A stretch of 64,000 nucleotides of DNA. It comes from Luteococcus sp038433155. Lineage in GTDB: Bacteria; Actinomycetota; Actinomycetes; Propionibacteriales; Propionibacteriaceae. The DNA lies in the NCBI RefSeq assembly GCF_038433155.1, contig NZ_JBCDMW010000034.1, positions 31,444 through 95,443 on the forward strand. Direction: 5' to 3'. Under the pieces are notes generated by a model. The model saw nothing but the letters and a program-made list of their open reading frames with translations. It had not been told where the DNA came from and made no database searches. The translations under genes and the position numbers were made by a program. Shown piece after piece: positions 25,906-35,407 of the stretch; positions within the stretch are counted from its first letter, which is position 1, and each line of letters begins with the position of its first letter.

Positions 25906-26754
25906 TCAGGCGGGGCGCACGGCGCCAGCGATCGGCATCGAGTCGACGGCCACCTTGGCCACCGGCTTGCCGGGGCGCGAGGAGTGGATGATCATGCCGT
26001 CGCCGACGTAGATGCCCACGTGGCCACCGCCGTAGTAGATCACCAGGTCGCCGGGCTGCAGGTTGGAGGTGGAGACGCTCTGCAGACCGCTCCACTGGGC
26101 GTAGCTGGTGCGCGGGATGTTCACGCCGGCCGAGGCCCAAGCGGCCGAGGTCAGGCCGGAGCAGTCGTAGCCACCGTTGCCGGTGCCACCGTAGACATAG
26201 GAGCTGCCGATGGCGCCGTAGGCGTAGTTGACGGCTGCCTGGGCGGCGCTGGAGGAGGCGCTGCTGGTGACCGAGCGGGAGCTGGTCAGGGTGCGGGCGC
26301 TGGAGCTGTCGGACGAGGCACTGACCTGGCTGGACTCGTCGGAGTCGCTGGTCTGCGCGTCGCCGAGGGCGCTCAGGGTCCGGGCGGTGGCGCGGCCGGT
26401 CACGGTCAGGCCGTTGTCGGCCTGGAAGCGCTCCAGGGCGCCCCGGGTGATGGTCCCGAAGTAGCCGGTGGCCGGGACGTCGTAGCCGGCGGCGGTCAGC
26501 TTCTGCTGCAGGCTGCGCACGGCCTCGCTCCGGGTGCCGAAGGTGACCGAACCGGAGGTGTTGGAGGCCGACGAGGTGACCTTGCGGGGGGCCGGGCTGG
26601 AGGGCGCCTGGTAGTCGCTGGTGGCGCTGGTGCTGGAGTCCGAGGAGGTGGACACCGGGGCTTGGGCGTGGGCGGCCGGCGCGACGATCATCATGGAGCC
26701 GCCCAGCGCCATCGTGGCGATGGCGGTGCTGGAGATGGCGCGGAGCTTCGACAT
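25906..26754 (-). CDS. secreted NlpC/P60 peptidoglycan hydrolase
   Basis: 282 residues. Signal peptide (ALGGSMMIVAPAAHAQA, cleavage after AHA near 30), a Ser/Thr linker, a peptidoglycan-binding domain (about 73-130, RSEAVRSLQQKLTAAGYDV), a second Ser-rich linker and the NlpC/P60 domain with catalytic Cys in YDCSGL and His in GGHVGIYVG. It would cut stem peptides in the cell wall during growth or daughter cell separation. AAGGAAG ribosome site. A good sigma-A-like promoter gives a leader of about 75 nt. Confidence 0.93.
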   Translation of the reverse strand: MSKLRAISSTAIATMALGGSMMIVAPAAHAQAPVSTSSDSSTSATSDYQAPSSPAPRKVTSSASNTSGSVTFGTRSEAVRSLQQKLTAAGYDVPATGYFGTITRGALERFQADNGLTVTGRATARTLSALGDAQTSDSDESSQVSASSDSSSARTLTSSRSVTSSASSSAAQAAVNYAYGAIGSSYVYGGTGNGGYDCSGLTSAAWASAGVNIPRTSYAQWSGLQSVSTSNLQPGDLVIYYGGGHVGIYVGDGMIIHSSRPGKPVAKVAVDSMPIAGAVRPA

Positions 26755-26835
26755 GGTCTTCCTTTGCTGTTGCCTGTATCCCGAGTCCGAAGGCTCTGGG
26801 CATCTGTGCTTGTCACCAGTGGGCGACGGTCACCG

Positions 26836-26864
26836 ACACTAGGTTTCTGAGAGTCTCTTATCAA
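26836..26864 (-). promoter_or_regulatory. promoter of the NlpC/P60 gene
   Basis: On the minus strand TTGATA (26859-26864), 17 nt, TAGTGT (26836-26841). Best-matching housekeeping promoter in the window. Confidence 0.65.
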
Positions 26865-27274
26865 ATCTTGGGTTCGGATCGGGTGGACGGTCGCCCCACT
26901 GGGGTGAGGGATGCGGTCGTCGGGGTGACCTCCCGATCCCCTGTCAGAGAAGCGATCCAGAAATCAGCCCTGCGAGAAAAGTGAGATTCTTCACAGTTTT
27001 CGGCGATGCTGCCGAGATGACCCTGTCGGGGGCTGCTGGGGGCACGGACGGGGTGGGCGTGCCTGGGGCCGCCGCATCCCGGGGGCCACCCCATGACGGC
27101 TTCCCGCATGGTGGACGGCCCACCAATCCGTGTCGGCAGACGCCGGGAACGCCGTGGTGCGGTGCGACGGCTGCTGACGGAGCCCTGCCGGCCGAGCAGG
27201 TCCGCACGATTACTGCGCAGGCCGCCTGGCGGCGGGCGCGCGGCGCTCTCCGGGGGATCTGGGGCCTGGAGCAT
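26865..27274. other. intergenic, no gene seen
   Basis: About 410 bp between the NlpC promoter and the amylopullulanase terminator. Its left part is unusually AT-rich for this DNA (near 26970-27000, with TTTTCG and ATTCTTCACAGTTTT), as expected for upstream promoter sequence. No conserved riboswitch was recognised. A plus-strand frame (26981-27280) lacks family features and is not called. Confidence 0.4.
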
Positions 27275-27310
27275 GGCTGAGGGCCACCCGGGACAGGGTG
27301 GCCCTCAGCC
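27275..27310. terminator. terminator hairpin of the amylopullulanase gene
   Basis: Perfect 15-bp arms (27275-27289 and 27296-27310) with loop GGGACA, 25 bp beyond the stop codon. Confidence 0.8.
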
Positions 27311-27334
27311 GGCACTTCCCACGAAGGGGCGCCG

Positions 27335-30300
27335 CTACTTCTGGACGAAGACCGCCACGGTGCGGGGCGGGACCGTGAAGGTGCCGCGGGCCGGGTCGTA
27401 ACTGGCCTTCTTGACCACGGGGTCGGCACCCTTGGCCTGCGCCGGGCTGAGGGTGAAGCCCTGGCCCTGCACCGCCTTGACGGGCTGGCGCTGGGTGTTG
27501 GGCGTGGTGTTGTAGACCACCACCAGACCCTTCAGCGACGGATCCGCGTCGGCACCGACGGTGTCGTCGATCCGTTGCACCAGCACGCCCTGTCGCATGG
27601 CATTGGTGCCGGAGACCGGGTAGCTCACCTTGGCCTTGATCTGCTCCGCCGAGCCCAGCCGGAAGAGCCGGGTGGAGGACCGCAGCTTCAGCAGGTCCGT
27701 GGCCTGGGCCGAGGCTCGCAGCACCTGCTCCTGGCTGGGCCTGTTCTTCGGGTCCGCCAGCAGCGGCTGCATGAAGCCGTACTTGGCCTCATTGTCCGCG
27801 GCCGGGGGCAGGCCCTTGCCGAAGCCATTGTCCGCCCCCGTCCAGTCCAGCCTGTTGAACCAGTCACCCGAGTTGTAGGAGTTGCGGTCCAGGGACTTGC
27901 TGCGCAGCAGGTCCGCACCGGCGTGCCAGAACGACGGCGTCTGCGCCAGCGCGGTGGTGGCCAGGCTGACGGTGTTCATTCGTACCCGGTCATCCATCGA
28001 CGTCGTCGAGGGCATCTTCATGGTCAGCGAATCCCACAGGGTCTCGTTGTCATGGGCGTCCACATAGCTGATCACCTCCGACGGCTGGCTGGCGTAGCCG
28101 GCCGGGGCGCCGTTGTAGTCGATCTGCGCGCCGGTCTTCACCGTGCCACCGGTGGTCTTGAAGGAGTAGTCCTTCAGGTTCCCGGCCAGGCCCAGCTGCA
28201 CCAGGTCCATGTCATGGTCCAGGCTCTTGGCGGCGTCGACATTGATCGGCGCGCCATTGGGGTCCGTGGCCTCCCCGGAGCCGAAGCCCTGCTTGCGGGG
28301 GTCCTCGTCGAACGGACCGCCGCCGCGGACCGCGTCGCGCAGCCGGTCACTGAAAGTGCCAATCCCGGTGCCATCCAGTTGGCCCTGGGTGGCCTGGGTG
28401 AACAGGGCATTGTCCGCCACCTCGCCGAAGTTCCAGCCCTCGCCGTAGAGGTAGATCTGCTTGCCGTCGACGCCGTCCTTGCGCAGGGTCAGCTTGTCCA
28501 ACGCGGTGCGGACCGCCTTCATGTTCTCCACCGAGTGGTGGCCCATCAGGTCGTACCGGAAGCCGTCCACCTTGTAGGCCTTGGCCCACAGCACGGTGGA
28601 GTCCACCATCAGCTTGCCCATCATGGCGTGCTCGGTGGCGGTGTTCTGGCAGCAGGTGGAGGTGTAGACCCCGCCCTTGGCGTCCAGCCGCTGGTAGTAG
28701 CCGGGCACCACCTTGTCCAGCACGGACTTGGGGTCCTGCCCCGAGGCCGGGGTGTGGTTGTAGACCTGGTCCAGCACCACCCGCAGACCGTTGGCGTGCA
28801 GGGCGCCCACCATGGTGCGGAACTCGGCCACCCGGTTGCCGCCATCGGCGGCGGTGGTGCTGGAGGCGTAGCTGCCCTCCGGTGCCAGGTAGTGCAACGG
28901 GTCGTAGCCCCAGTTGTAGCCGTCGGCATCCGCAATCTTCTGGATGCAGGCCTGCTGCTCCTGGGAGTCCGGCGGGAAGGCGGACAGGTCACACGGCGGG
29001 GTGGCCTGCTTGGCCTTGTCCTCCTGGATGGTCGCGATGTCGAAGGTGGGCAGCAGGTGCACCGTGTTCAGCCCGGCCCGGGCCAGCTTCCGCAGGTGCT
29101 TGGTGCCGTCGCCATTGCTGGCGAACGCCTTGTAGGAACCGCGATCGGCTGCCGGAACGGTCTTGTCCTGGATGGAGAAGTCCCGCACGTGCAGCTCGTA
29201 GATGGTGGAGTCCACGCTGTGGGCCAGCTTCGGCGAGGCCGTCTTCGTCCACTGCTTGGGCTTCCACTGCGGGCTGTCCAGGTTGACCGCGACGGAGCGG
29301 GTGGAGTTCAGGGTGAGTGCCACCGAATAGGGGTCGGTGACCAGGTTGGTCACCACCTTCTGCTCGCTGGGCACGAAGACCTTCACCTCGTACAGGTAGC
29401 GGGCATTCTCCAGCGTGCGTCCGGTGCGGGCCTGCCAACTACCCGACGCATCCCGGGTCATCCGGGTACGGGTGGCCTTCGACGCGTCCTGGTCCGCCGA
29501 ACCCGCGGGCCAGGTCAGCAGGGTCACCTGCTGGGCCGTCGGGGCCCACACCCGGAAGGTCAACCGGCCGCCCTGGAAGGTGGCGCCATAGCTCTTGCCG
29601 GCCGCGGCCTTGGCATACAGGTTGTCCAGCACCAGCGGGAGCTGCACCCCGGTGGCGTCCATCAGGGAACCGAGGTCGTCGTACATCGCGACGGCCACCT
29701 GCCCGGTCAGGATCTGCGGCACCTGCTTGGCGGTCCGCTTGTCCAGATCCAGCGCCAGGTAGCCCTTCAGCTGCGGGTTGGCCTTCAGGGTCTTGGCGTC
29801 CAGCCCGGCCGGGTTGTAGGTCAGGCTGGCCTGCTGGGCGTCATCCCCGGTCAGGGTCTCGGCATCCACCGTCAGCCCGCCGCTCTTGGACCAGTGCAGC
29901 CGCCAGTTCAGGAAGGCCGGATCCACTCCGGCTGGCACGGCGCTGGCCGGCCAGGCGATGGTGTCCCGGTCAACCCAGATGGCCTTCTGGGCCTTGAGGT
30001 CCGGTGCGGCGCCGGCCTTGGCCGAGCTCACCGTCGTCTTGTGGGTGGCCGAGTCATAGCTGATGGTCATCACGGTGCCGTCGGCCGGAACCGTCATGGT
30101 GATGTTGTTGCCACCCGCGGTGCCGCCGTCGCCGTAGTTCTTGTCCCAGGACAGTCCCTCGGCGATCTTGAACTCGTAGTTGCCGGCCGGGATAGCCGCC
30201 GAGCTCCAGGTGTAGACGCCGTCACCGTCGGGGTCGGTGAGCCAGGGCTGCATGCAGCCGGGGGTCCAGTCCGCGGCGCAGCCCAGCTTGGTCTGGAAGG

Positions 30301-33100
30301 AGCCGGGGGCGGTGACGATGGGGCCCTGCGCATCGCTGGTGACGTAGTGCCGGGCGTGGTCGTAGTAGAAGGTCACGGTGCCGGGGGAGTTGTAGGTGAT
30401 GTTGGCGCCACCCGCGCCGCCACCAGCGCCGTAGTTCTCATCCCAGGACTTGTTGAGGGCCGCCTTGTAGGCGTACTCGCCGGCAGGGATCGGGAAGGTT
30501 CCCTTCCAGATCTTGTCCTGTGCGTCCAGGGCCAGCTGGGCCTTGTCGCAGTCCGGGGACCAGTCCGCGGCGCAGCCCATCTCACTGTTGTGTGATCCGG
30601 GGACGCTGACGGCGTCGGGCTGGGTGACCGGGCCAACATTGCTCTCGCCGCCCGTGCTGGCCGGCTTCGGGGTGCCCACCTGGGCGTAGGTGCTGGTGGC
30701 GTTCACATTGCCCGAGGAGTCCTTGACGACGGCCCGGTACTCCACCAACTGGCCCTTGGGCAGCGACGAGGTGTCGGCGAAGACCCGGTAGGGGGCATTG
30801 TCGTCGGTACCCAGCGGCTGGAAGTCGGCGGCGCCCACCGGACGCCAGGCGAAACTCACCTGGGCGAAGGTGTTCTCCGGCACCGACGCGCTGACCTCGG
30901 TGCGGCCGTTGCCGATCACGGCACCCGCGGTGGGGGCCTTGAACTGCACCGCCGGCGCATTCTCTCGGTCCCGCAGCGGGCTCTTGGCCTTCCAGACGCT
31001 CACCGACAGTGCGGGAACGGTGACGCTGACGCGGCTGTCCTTGCCGGCCTTCAGGGTGGCGGTGGTGCCGTGCAGCGGTGCGAACCGGCCATTGGGCAGG
31101 TAGGTCTGGAAGCTGGCCGAGGCGGGCTTGGTGGCATTGTTCACCGCGACGACGTACTCGGTGCCGGTGGCCCGGTCGATCCGGCTGAAGGCGTAGATCC
31201 CGGCCGCCGAGGAGGCGTAGCGGTGGATCTGGGCGCCGTCGGCCAAGGCGGGATGGTTCTGCCGCAGCGTCGCCAGCTGGGCGATCTGCCGGTACAGCGG
31301 GGCGCTGGTGGAGAAGTGCTCACCGCTGCCCATGGTGCCGCCGCCCACCAGGGACTCGGCCTGGTACTGCGCGGTCTTGCTGCCGAACATGTCCTGCCGG
31401 GCGTCCTTGTCCCCGCCGGCGCCGATGAAGCCCTGCTCGTCGCCGTAGTAGGTGATCGGGTTGCCCCGGGTCAGGTACATCAACGAGTTGGCCAGCTGGG
31501 TGCGCTTGAGCAACTCGTCGCCAGAGTAGCCCGCCTTGGACAGCATCATGCCGATGCGTCCCATGTCGTGATTGCCCAGGAAGGTGGGCAGTTGGTAGGC
31601 ATTCGAGTCGGTGTCGGTGTACCAGTCGTCGCTGACGAAGAAGTCCCGCAGGCTGGTGGTGGCCTTGCCCTGGACGGCGTTCACCGCGGCGCCCTGGAAG
31701 CCGAAGTCCAGGGTGGCGGGCAGCTTGCCGGCGGTGGTGTAGGTGCTCTGCACCTTCGGATCCGAGTCGTAGACCTCGCCGAACATGAAGAAGTCCTTGG
31801 TGCCCGCATCCGTGGCGGCCTGGGTGATGGCCGGGCTGAACTCGCTCCAGAAGGGCGTGTTCACATGCTTCACGGTGTCGATCCGGAAACCGTCGATCCC
31901 GAAGCCGGCCCACGTCTTGTAGACGTCGGTCATGCCCTTGATCACCTCGGGGCGCTCCGTGAACAGGTCATCCAGACCGGAGAAGTCGCCATAGGTGCTG
32001 GACTCGCCGGCATAGGTGGAGTCACCGCGGTTGTGGTACATCGCCGGGTCATTCAGCCAGGCCGGCACCTTGAGGTTCTTGTCCGCCTCCGCGATCACCG
32101 GGGTGTAGGGGAAGCTGGTGGCCGCGTCCAGCGTCGGGAAGTCCGGCTTGCCGGCGTAGGCGGCATCGTCGAAGACCTTGCCGGAGGCGTCCTTGTAGGG
32201 CGCCGCCTGCTTGCTGACATAGTCGTACTTGTTCTGGGCATTGCTGATCACGTCGGCGGTGTGGTTGGTGATGATGTCGAAGTAGACCTTCATCCCCTTG
32301 GCGTGCGCCTGGTTGACCAGCTGCTTCATCTCCGCATTGGTGCCTAGGTGCGGATCGATCTGGGTGAAGTCGGTGATCCAGTAGCCGTGGTAACCGGCCG
32401 AGGCGTCCTTGCCCTGGCCCTGCACCGGACGGTTCTTGAACGACGGGGTGAGCCAGATGGCGGTGGTGCCCAGACCCTTGATGTAGTCCAGCTTGTTGAT
32501 CACGCCCTTGAGATCGCCACCGTGGTAGAAGCCCTTGTCAGTGGGGTCGAAGCCGTGCTCCAGCCGGGTGCCGGAGATGCCGCCGGTGTCATTCTTGTGG
32601 TCCCCATTGGCAAAGCGATCGGCCATCAGGAAGTAGAACCGCTCCTTGGTCACCGCCTGGCGCAACGAGTCCTTGGCCAGCCCCTTGTCCGCGTCGCTGA
32701 CCCCGCCGGCCAGCGTGGTGGGGGTCAGGCCGATCTGGTGGGTCTGGTCGTCATAGCTGACCTTCACCTCGGCCGGGCCGGCCAGCACCAGCGTCGCATT
32801 GCCGTCGCCGTCGCCATAGGCCTCGTCCCAGGCCTGGTTGATCGCCACCTTGTACTCCCAGGTGCCGGCCGGGATCTTCAGCGTGCGGGAGTGGACGGTG
32901 CTGTTGGCTTCCTTCTGCAATTGGGTGTTCTCGCAGGTGGGCTGCCAGTCCGACGAGCATCCCAGTTCATCCTGCAGGCTGCCGACCAGGGTGGCGGTGC
33001 GTTCCGCCGCGACGGCCCGGGGAGGTTGCGTCCCCAGGAACGTCAACGCCAGAGCCGAGGCCAGGACGGCGCTCGTCCGACGCCAGAGTGTGTGAACCAC
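27335..33100 (-). CDS. secreted amylopullulanase (alpha-amylase plus pullulanase)
   Basis: A 1921-residue bifunctional starch/glycogen enzyme. Signal peptide to about 32 (ending AVAAE), an X25-type starch module (about 37-125), an alpha-amylase GH13 domain with nucleophile Asp in GFRIDTV (about 406), acid/base Glu in FGEVYD (about 439) and Asp in LGNHDMG (about 510), then two more X25-type modules (about 835-1025, each with GCAADW). The pullulanase half has catalytic residues in FRYDLMGHHS (about 1515), YGEGWNFGE (about 1553) and VDAHDNETLWDS (about 1684), and a C-terminal DUF3372-like domain. It would cut alpha-1,4 and alpha-1,6 bonds outside the cell. The start is GTG with AGGAGAA upstream. 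No cell-wall anchor is seen. Confidence 0.92.
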   Translation of the reverse strand: MVHTLWRRTSAVLASALALTFLGTQPPRAVAAERTATLVGSLQDELGCSSDWQPTCENTQLQKEANSTVHSRTLKIPAGTWEYKVAINQAWDEAYGDGDGNATLVLAGPAEVKVSYDDQTHQIGLTPTTLAGGVSDADKGLAKDSLRQAVTKERFYFLMADRFANGDHKNDTGGISGTRLEHGFDPTDKGFYHGGDLKGVINKLDYIKGLGTTAIWLTPSFKNRPVQGQGKDASAGYHGYWITDFTQIDPHLGTNAEMKQLVNQAHAKGMKVYFDIITNHTADVISNAQNKYDYVSKQAAPYKDASGKVFDDAAYAGKPDFPTLDAATSFPYTPVIAEADKNLKVPAWLNDPAMYHNRGDSTYAGESSTYGDFSGLDDLFTERPEVIKGMTDVYKTWAGFGIDGFRIDTVKHVNTPFWSEFSPAITQAATDAGTKDFFMFGEVYDSDPKVQSTYTTAGKLPATLDFGFQGAAVNAVQGKATTSLRDFFVSDDWYTDTDSNAYQLPTFLGNHDMGRIGMMLSKAGYSGDELLKRTQLANSLMYLTRGNPITYYGDEQGFIGAGGDKDARQDMFGSKTAQYQAESLVGGGTMGSGEHFSTSAPLYRQIAQLATLRQNHPALADGAQIHRYASSAAGIYAFSRIDRATGTEYVVAVNNATKPASASFQTYLPNGRFAPLHGTTATLKAGKDSRVSVTVPALSVSVWKAKSPLRDRENAPAVQFKAPTAGAVIGNGRTEVSASVPENTFAQVSFAWRPVGAADFQPLGTDDNAPYRVFADTSSLPKGQLVEYRAVVKDSSGNVNATSTYAQVGTPKPASTGGESNVGPVTQPDAVSVPGSHNSEMGCAADWSPDCDKAQLALDAQDKIWKGTFPIPAGEYAYKAALNKSWDENYGAGGGAGGANITYNSPGTVTFYYDHARHYVTSDAQGPIVTAPGSFQTKLGCAADWTPGCMQPWLTDPDGDGVYTWSSAAIPAGNYEFKIAEGLSWDKNYGDGGTAGGNNITMTVPADGTVMTISYDSATHKTTVSSAKAGAAPDLKAQKAIWVDRDTIAWPASAVPAGVDPAFLNWRLHWSKSGGLTVDAETLTGDDAQQASLTYNPAGLDAKTLKANPQLKGYLALDLDKRTAKQVPQILTGQVAVAMYDDLGSLMDATGVQLPLVLDNLYAKAAAGKSYGATFQGGRLTFRVWAPTAQQVTLLTWPAGSADQDASKATRTRMTRDASGSWQARTGRTLENARYLYEVKVFVPSEQKVVTNLVTDPYSVALTLNSTRSVAVNLDSPQWKPKQWTKTASPKLAHSVDSTIYELHVRDFSIQDKTVPAADRGSYKAFASNGDGTKHLRKLARAGLNTVHLLPTFDIATIQEDKAKQATPPCDLSAFPPDSQEQQACIQKIADADGYNWGYDPLHYLAPEGSYASSTTAADGGNRVAEFRTMVGALHANGLRVVLDQVYNHTPASGQDPKSVLDKVVPGYYQRLDAKGGVYTSTCCQNTATEHAMMGKLMVDSTVLWAKAYKVDGFRYDLMGHHSVENMKAVRTALDKLTLRKDGVDGKQIYLYGEGWNFGEVADNALFTQATQGQLDGTGIGTFSDRLRDAVRGGGPFDEDPRKQGFGSGEATDPNGAPINVDAAKSLDHDMDLVQLGLAGNLKDYSFKTTGGTVKTGAQIDYNGAPAGYASQPSEVISYVDAHDNETLWDSLTMKMPSTTSMDDRVRMNTVSLATTALAQTPSFWHAGADLLRSKSLDRNSYNSGDWFNRLDWTGADNGFGKGLPPAADNEAKYGFMQPLLADPKNRPSQEQVLRASAQATDLLKLRSSTRLFRLGSAEQIKAKVSYPVSGTNAMRQGVLVQRIDDTVGADADPSLKGLVVVYNTTPNTQRQPVKAVQGQGFTLSPAQAKGADPVVKKASYDPARGTFTVPPRTVAVFVQK

Positions 33101-33170
33101 GGTGTTCTCCTGTGCTCCGCGCGCGGAGTGGGGCCGCGCACCACCCGGAGCACCGATGCCCCGAGGTGGT

Positions 33171-33222
33171 CAACACGCTAACCCGTGGCACTGACAAATT
33201 TGAAGGGTCGTTCGACGAACGA
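33171..33222 (-). promoter_or_regulatory. promoter and operator region of the amylopullulanase gene
   Basis: A perfect 15-bp palindrome TCGTTCGACGAACGA (33208-33222) lies just upstream of a plausible minus-strand promoter (TTCAAA about 18 nt before TAGCGT). This suggests control by a repressor or activator, possibly carbon-source dependent. Confidence 0.5.
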
Positions 33223-33303
33223 TGTTTGCCTGCCGTGGCTGGCGCGCGCTTCGGGCGGGCAGCCGGTGCTGCCCGGGGGATCACCGACGGATGATCCCCG
33301 CTC

Positions 33304-33657
33304 TCAGCTGGGCTCGGGGGCTCCCTGGGCCGCCTCACTCGGGTGCAGCCAGATCTCGTCGCCCCGGACTTCGGTCCGGTAGGTCTTCACCGCCACCGTG
33401 GCCGGCAGGCAGAGTGCGGCGCCGGTGTCCAGGTGGAAGCGGGCGGCGTGCAGCGGGCACTCCACCTCGTCGCCCTCGATCCAGCCGTCGGCCAACGAGG
33501 CGTACTCGTGGGTGCAGATGTCCGAGATGGCGCGGTACTTGCCGTCGGAGAAGATCACCGCGATGTCCTCGCCGGTGCCATTGGTGGCGGCGTCCACCAC
33601 CAGTGCTTCATCCTCGGCAATGTCACCCACCATGGCGACCTTGAGCGGCTCAGGCAT
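33304..33657 (-). CDS. Rieske [2Fe-2S] ferredoxin, stand-alone paralog
   Basis: 117 residues, closely similar to the Rieske protein at 3791-4147 (shared NGTGEDIAV, SLADGWIEGDEVECPLH, RGDEIWLHP). Ligands CTH and CPLH are intact. ATG 33657 has AAGGAAGG upstream. Unlike its paralog, no reductase gene is adjacent, so it must use the other reductase or another partner. A duplication is the simplest explanation. Confidence 0.9.
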   Translation of the reverse strand: MPEPLKVAMVGDIAEDEALVVDAATNGTGEDIAVIFSDGKYRAISDICTHEYASLADGWIEGDEVECPLHAARFHLDTGAALCLPATVAVKTYRTEVRGDEIWLHPSEAAQGAPEPS

Positions 33658-33790
33658 TGTGGCATCCCTTCCTTGTGTGATTCCAAGACAACCGTGGTTG
33701 GGCAGATTGCTCAAGGGTTGGCTCGAACGGGAGCAAAGACCAATGCCCAGGACCGCCGGGCGAGACCCCACGTCGGGGCAGGCGGGATGC

Positions 33791-35329
33791 TCAGTTCTGG
33801 TGGGGGCCGCGGGACTGTCTGCCGTGGCCCCCGCGCTGCCACGGCAGGGGCCCCTCTTGGGGGCGGTGGTTGATCCCCGCGGCATCCAGCCGCCGGGTGT
33901 GGGCCGCCAGGCGGGTGGAGAACTCGTCCCAGCTGCGACCCTCCGGGGTACTCCAGGCCACCTCGCCCAACGCGCAGGCCCGCGGCCAGATCAGGTACTC
34001 CACCCGGCTCATGCTGGCCACGTACTCGGTCCACAGCTGGAACTGGGTGCCGATCACCCGGTCCGCGACGTCCTCGAAACCATCGGTGGGGTTGAATTCG
34101 TAGACCGTCCGGGTGGGGGTCGGCCCGCCGATGCACCACTGTTCGGTGGGTAGGTCGCTGGGGTAGTAGTCCAGATAGGTTCCCTGCACCGGGGCGACGA
34201 TCACCTCACCACCCGCCCGGGCGCTGGGAAGCGCCTTGTCGGCGCTGCGCCAGGCGTGACAGACCAGTCCCGCGACCGGGCCGTCGTCGGCAACCTCATC
34301 CCAGCCGATCGGGGTGCGCCCCCGGGCGCGCAGGTGGTTCACCAGCTGGCGGGTGAACCACGGCTGCAGTTCCTCCACCGAGGTCAGCCCCAGCTGGGCG
34401 GCCCGCTGCTGGGAGGCTTCACTTTCCCGCCACTGGGTGCGCGGCACCTCATCGCCGCCGATGTGGATCCACTGCGAGGGGAAGACGTCGAGCAGCTCGT
34501 CGAAAAGGTCGAAGACGAAGGCGAGGCAGTCATCGTCCAGGTTGAGCACATTCTCCAGCACCCCGAAACCCGTGGCCGGGTGGCCAACGGCGAAGCCCTC
34601 GACACCGTGCTGTGGATAGGCGGCCAGCGCCGCGGAGGCGTGCCCGGGGAAGTCCAGCTCCGGGACGACGGTGATCCCGCGGCTGGCGGCATGGCTGACC
34701 AGGCGACGCAGCTGGGCCTGGCTGTAGTAGCCACCGTGGGGTGTGCGATCCGTGCCGTGGTAGGGATGCAGCGTCTCCGGCCGGCAGGCGCCGACCCGGG
34801 TCAGTTCCGGGTACTTCAGCGATTCGAAGCGCCAGCCCTGGTCATCGGCCAGATGGAGGTGCAGCCGGTTGAACTTGTGCGCGGCCAGCTGGTCCACCAG
34901 GCGCAGCAGGTCCGCGAAGGGCAGGAAGTGCCGGGCGACGTCGATCATCCCGCCGCGCCAGCCGAAGCGCGGGGAATCGGTGATGGTGCAGCACGGCACC
35001 GGCTGCGGGGTGATCACCGGGGCGCCGAAAACCTCGTCGGGCATCAGCTGGCGCAGGGTCTGCAGCGCCCAGGGCAGGGCGGCGTCGGTGCCCACCAGGA
35101 TGGTGACGCGCTCCGGGGTGACGGTCAGCTGGTAGCCCTCCGTGGGCAGGGAATCGTCCAGCCGGACGGTGAGATGGGCGTCTGTGCTGGGCAGCGCGAC
35201 GACGCCGAGTAGCGCACCCACGACGCGGGACTGCTGGGGCGTGGCGTCGACGGTGACACGGGGATTCAGCAGGAAATGGCCCGCGGCGGGCTCGACGCTG
35301 GCGGGCTGTGGCAGCAGGGGGAAGGTCAC
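33791..35329 (-). CDS. beta-N-acetylhexosaminidase, GH20
   Basis: A 512-residue enzyme removing terminal GlcNAc or GalNAc. The N-terminal GH20b-like domain is followed by the TIM barrel beginning at PRFGWRGGMIDVARHF; the catalytic Asp-Glu pair is in IHIGGDEV (about 292-293). There is no signal peptide, so it acts inside the cell on imported chito- or glycoprotein-derived sugars. The start is GTG 35329. No transporter is adjacent. Confidence 0.9.
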   Translation of the reverse strand: MTFPLLPQPASVEPAAGHFLLNPRVTVDATPQQSRVVGALLGVVALPSTDAHLTVRLDDSLPTEGYQLTVTPERVTILVGTDAALPWALQTLRQLMPDEVFGAPVITPQPVPCCTITDSPRFGWRGGMIDVARHFLPFADLLRLVDQLAAHKFNRLHLHLADDQGWRFESLKYPELTRVGACRPETLHPYHGTDRTPHGGYYSQAQLRRLVSHAASRGITVVPELDFPGHASAALAAYPQHGVEGFAVGHPATGFGVLENVLNLDDDCLAFVFDLFDELLDVFPSQWIHIGGDEVPRTQWRESEASQQRAAQLGLTSVEELQPWFTRQLVNHLRARGRTPIGWDEVADDGPVAGLVCHAWRSADKALPSARAGGEVIVAPVQGTYLDYYPSDLPTEQWCIGGPTPTRTVYEFNPTDGFEDVADRVIGTQFQLWTEYVASMSRVEYLIWPRACALGEVAWSTPEGRSWDEFSTRLAAHTRRLDAAGINHRPQEGPLPWQRGGHGRQSRGPHQN

Positions 35330-35407
35330 CCAACAATCCTTCCGTCGCGAGGTCCGCTACGGCAAGGAACCGACAGGCGGGCTGAGCGATGTGGTGGGAT
35401 GGTCCCC

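Noticed and set aside
26755..27000. c-di-AMP (ydaO-type) riboswitch upstream of the NlpC/P60 gene
   Set aside because: Such genes often have one, but the conserved core elements could not be found in the leader or upstream DNA.
26981..27280. 99-residue plus-strand protein
   Set aside because: Gly/Ala/Arg-rich composition, no family features, and its end runs into the amylopullulanase terminator.
27575..30595. A 1006-codon plus-strand frame within the amylopullulanase gene
   Set aside because: Antisense shadow. The minus-strand gene has full catalytic motifs and a signal peptide.
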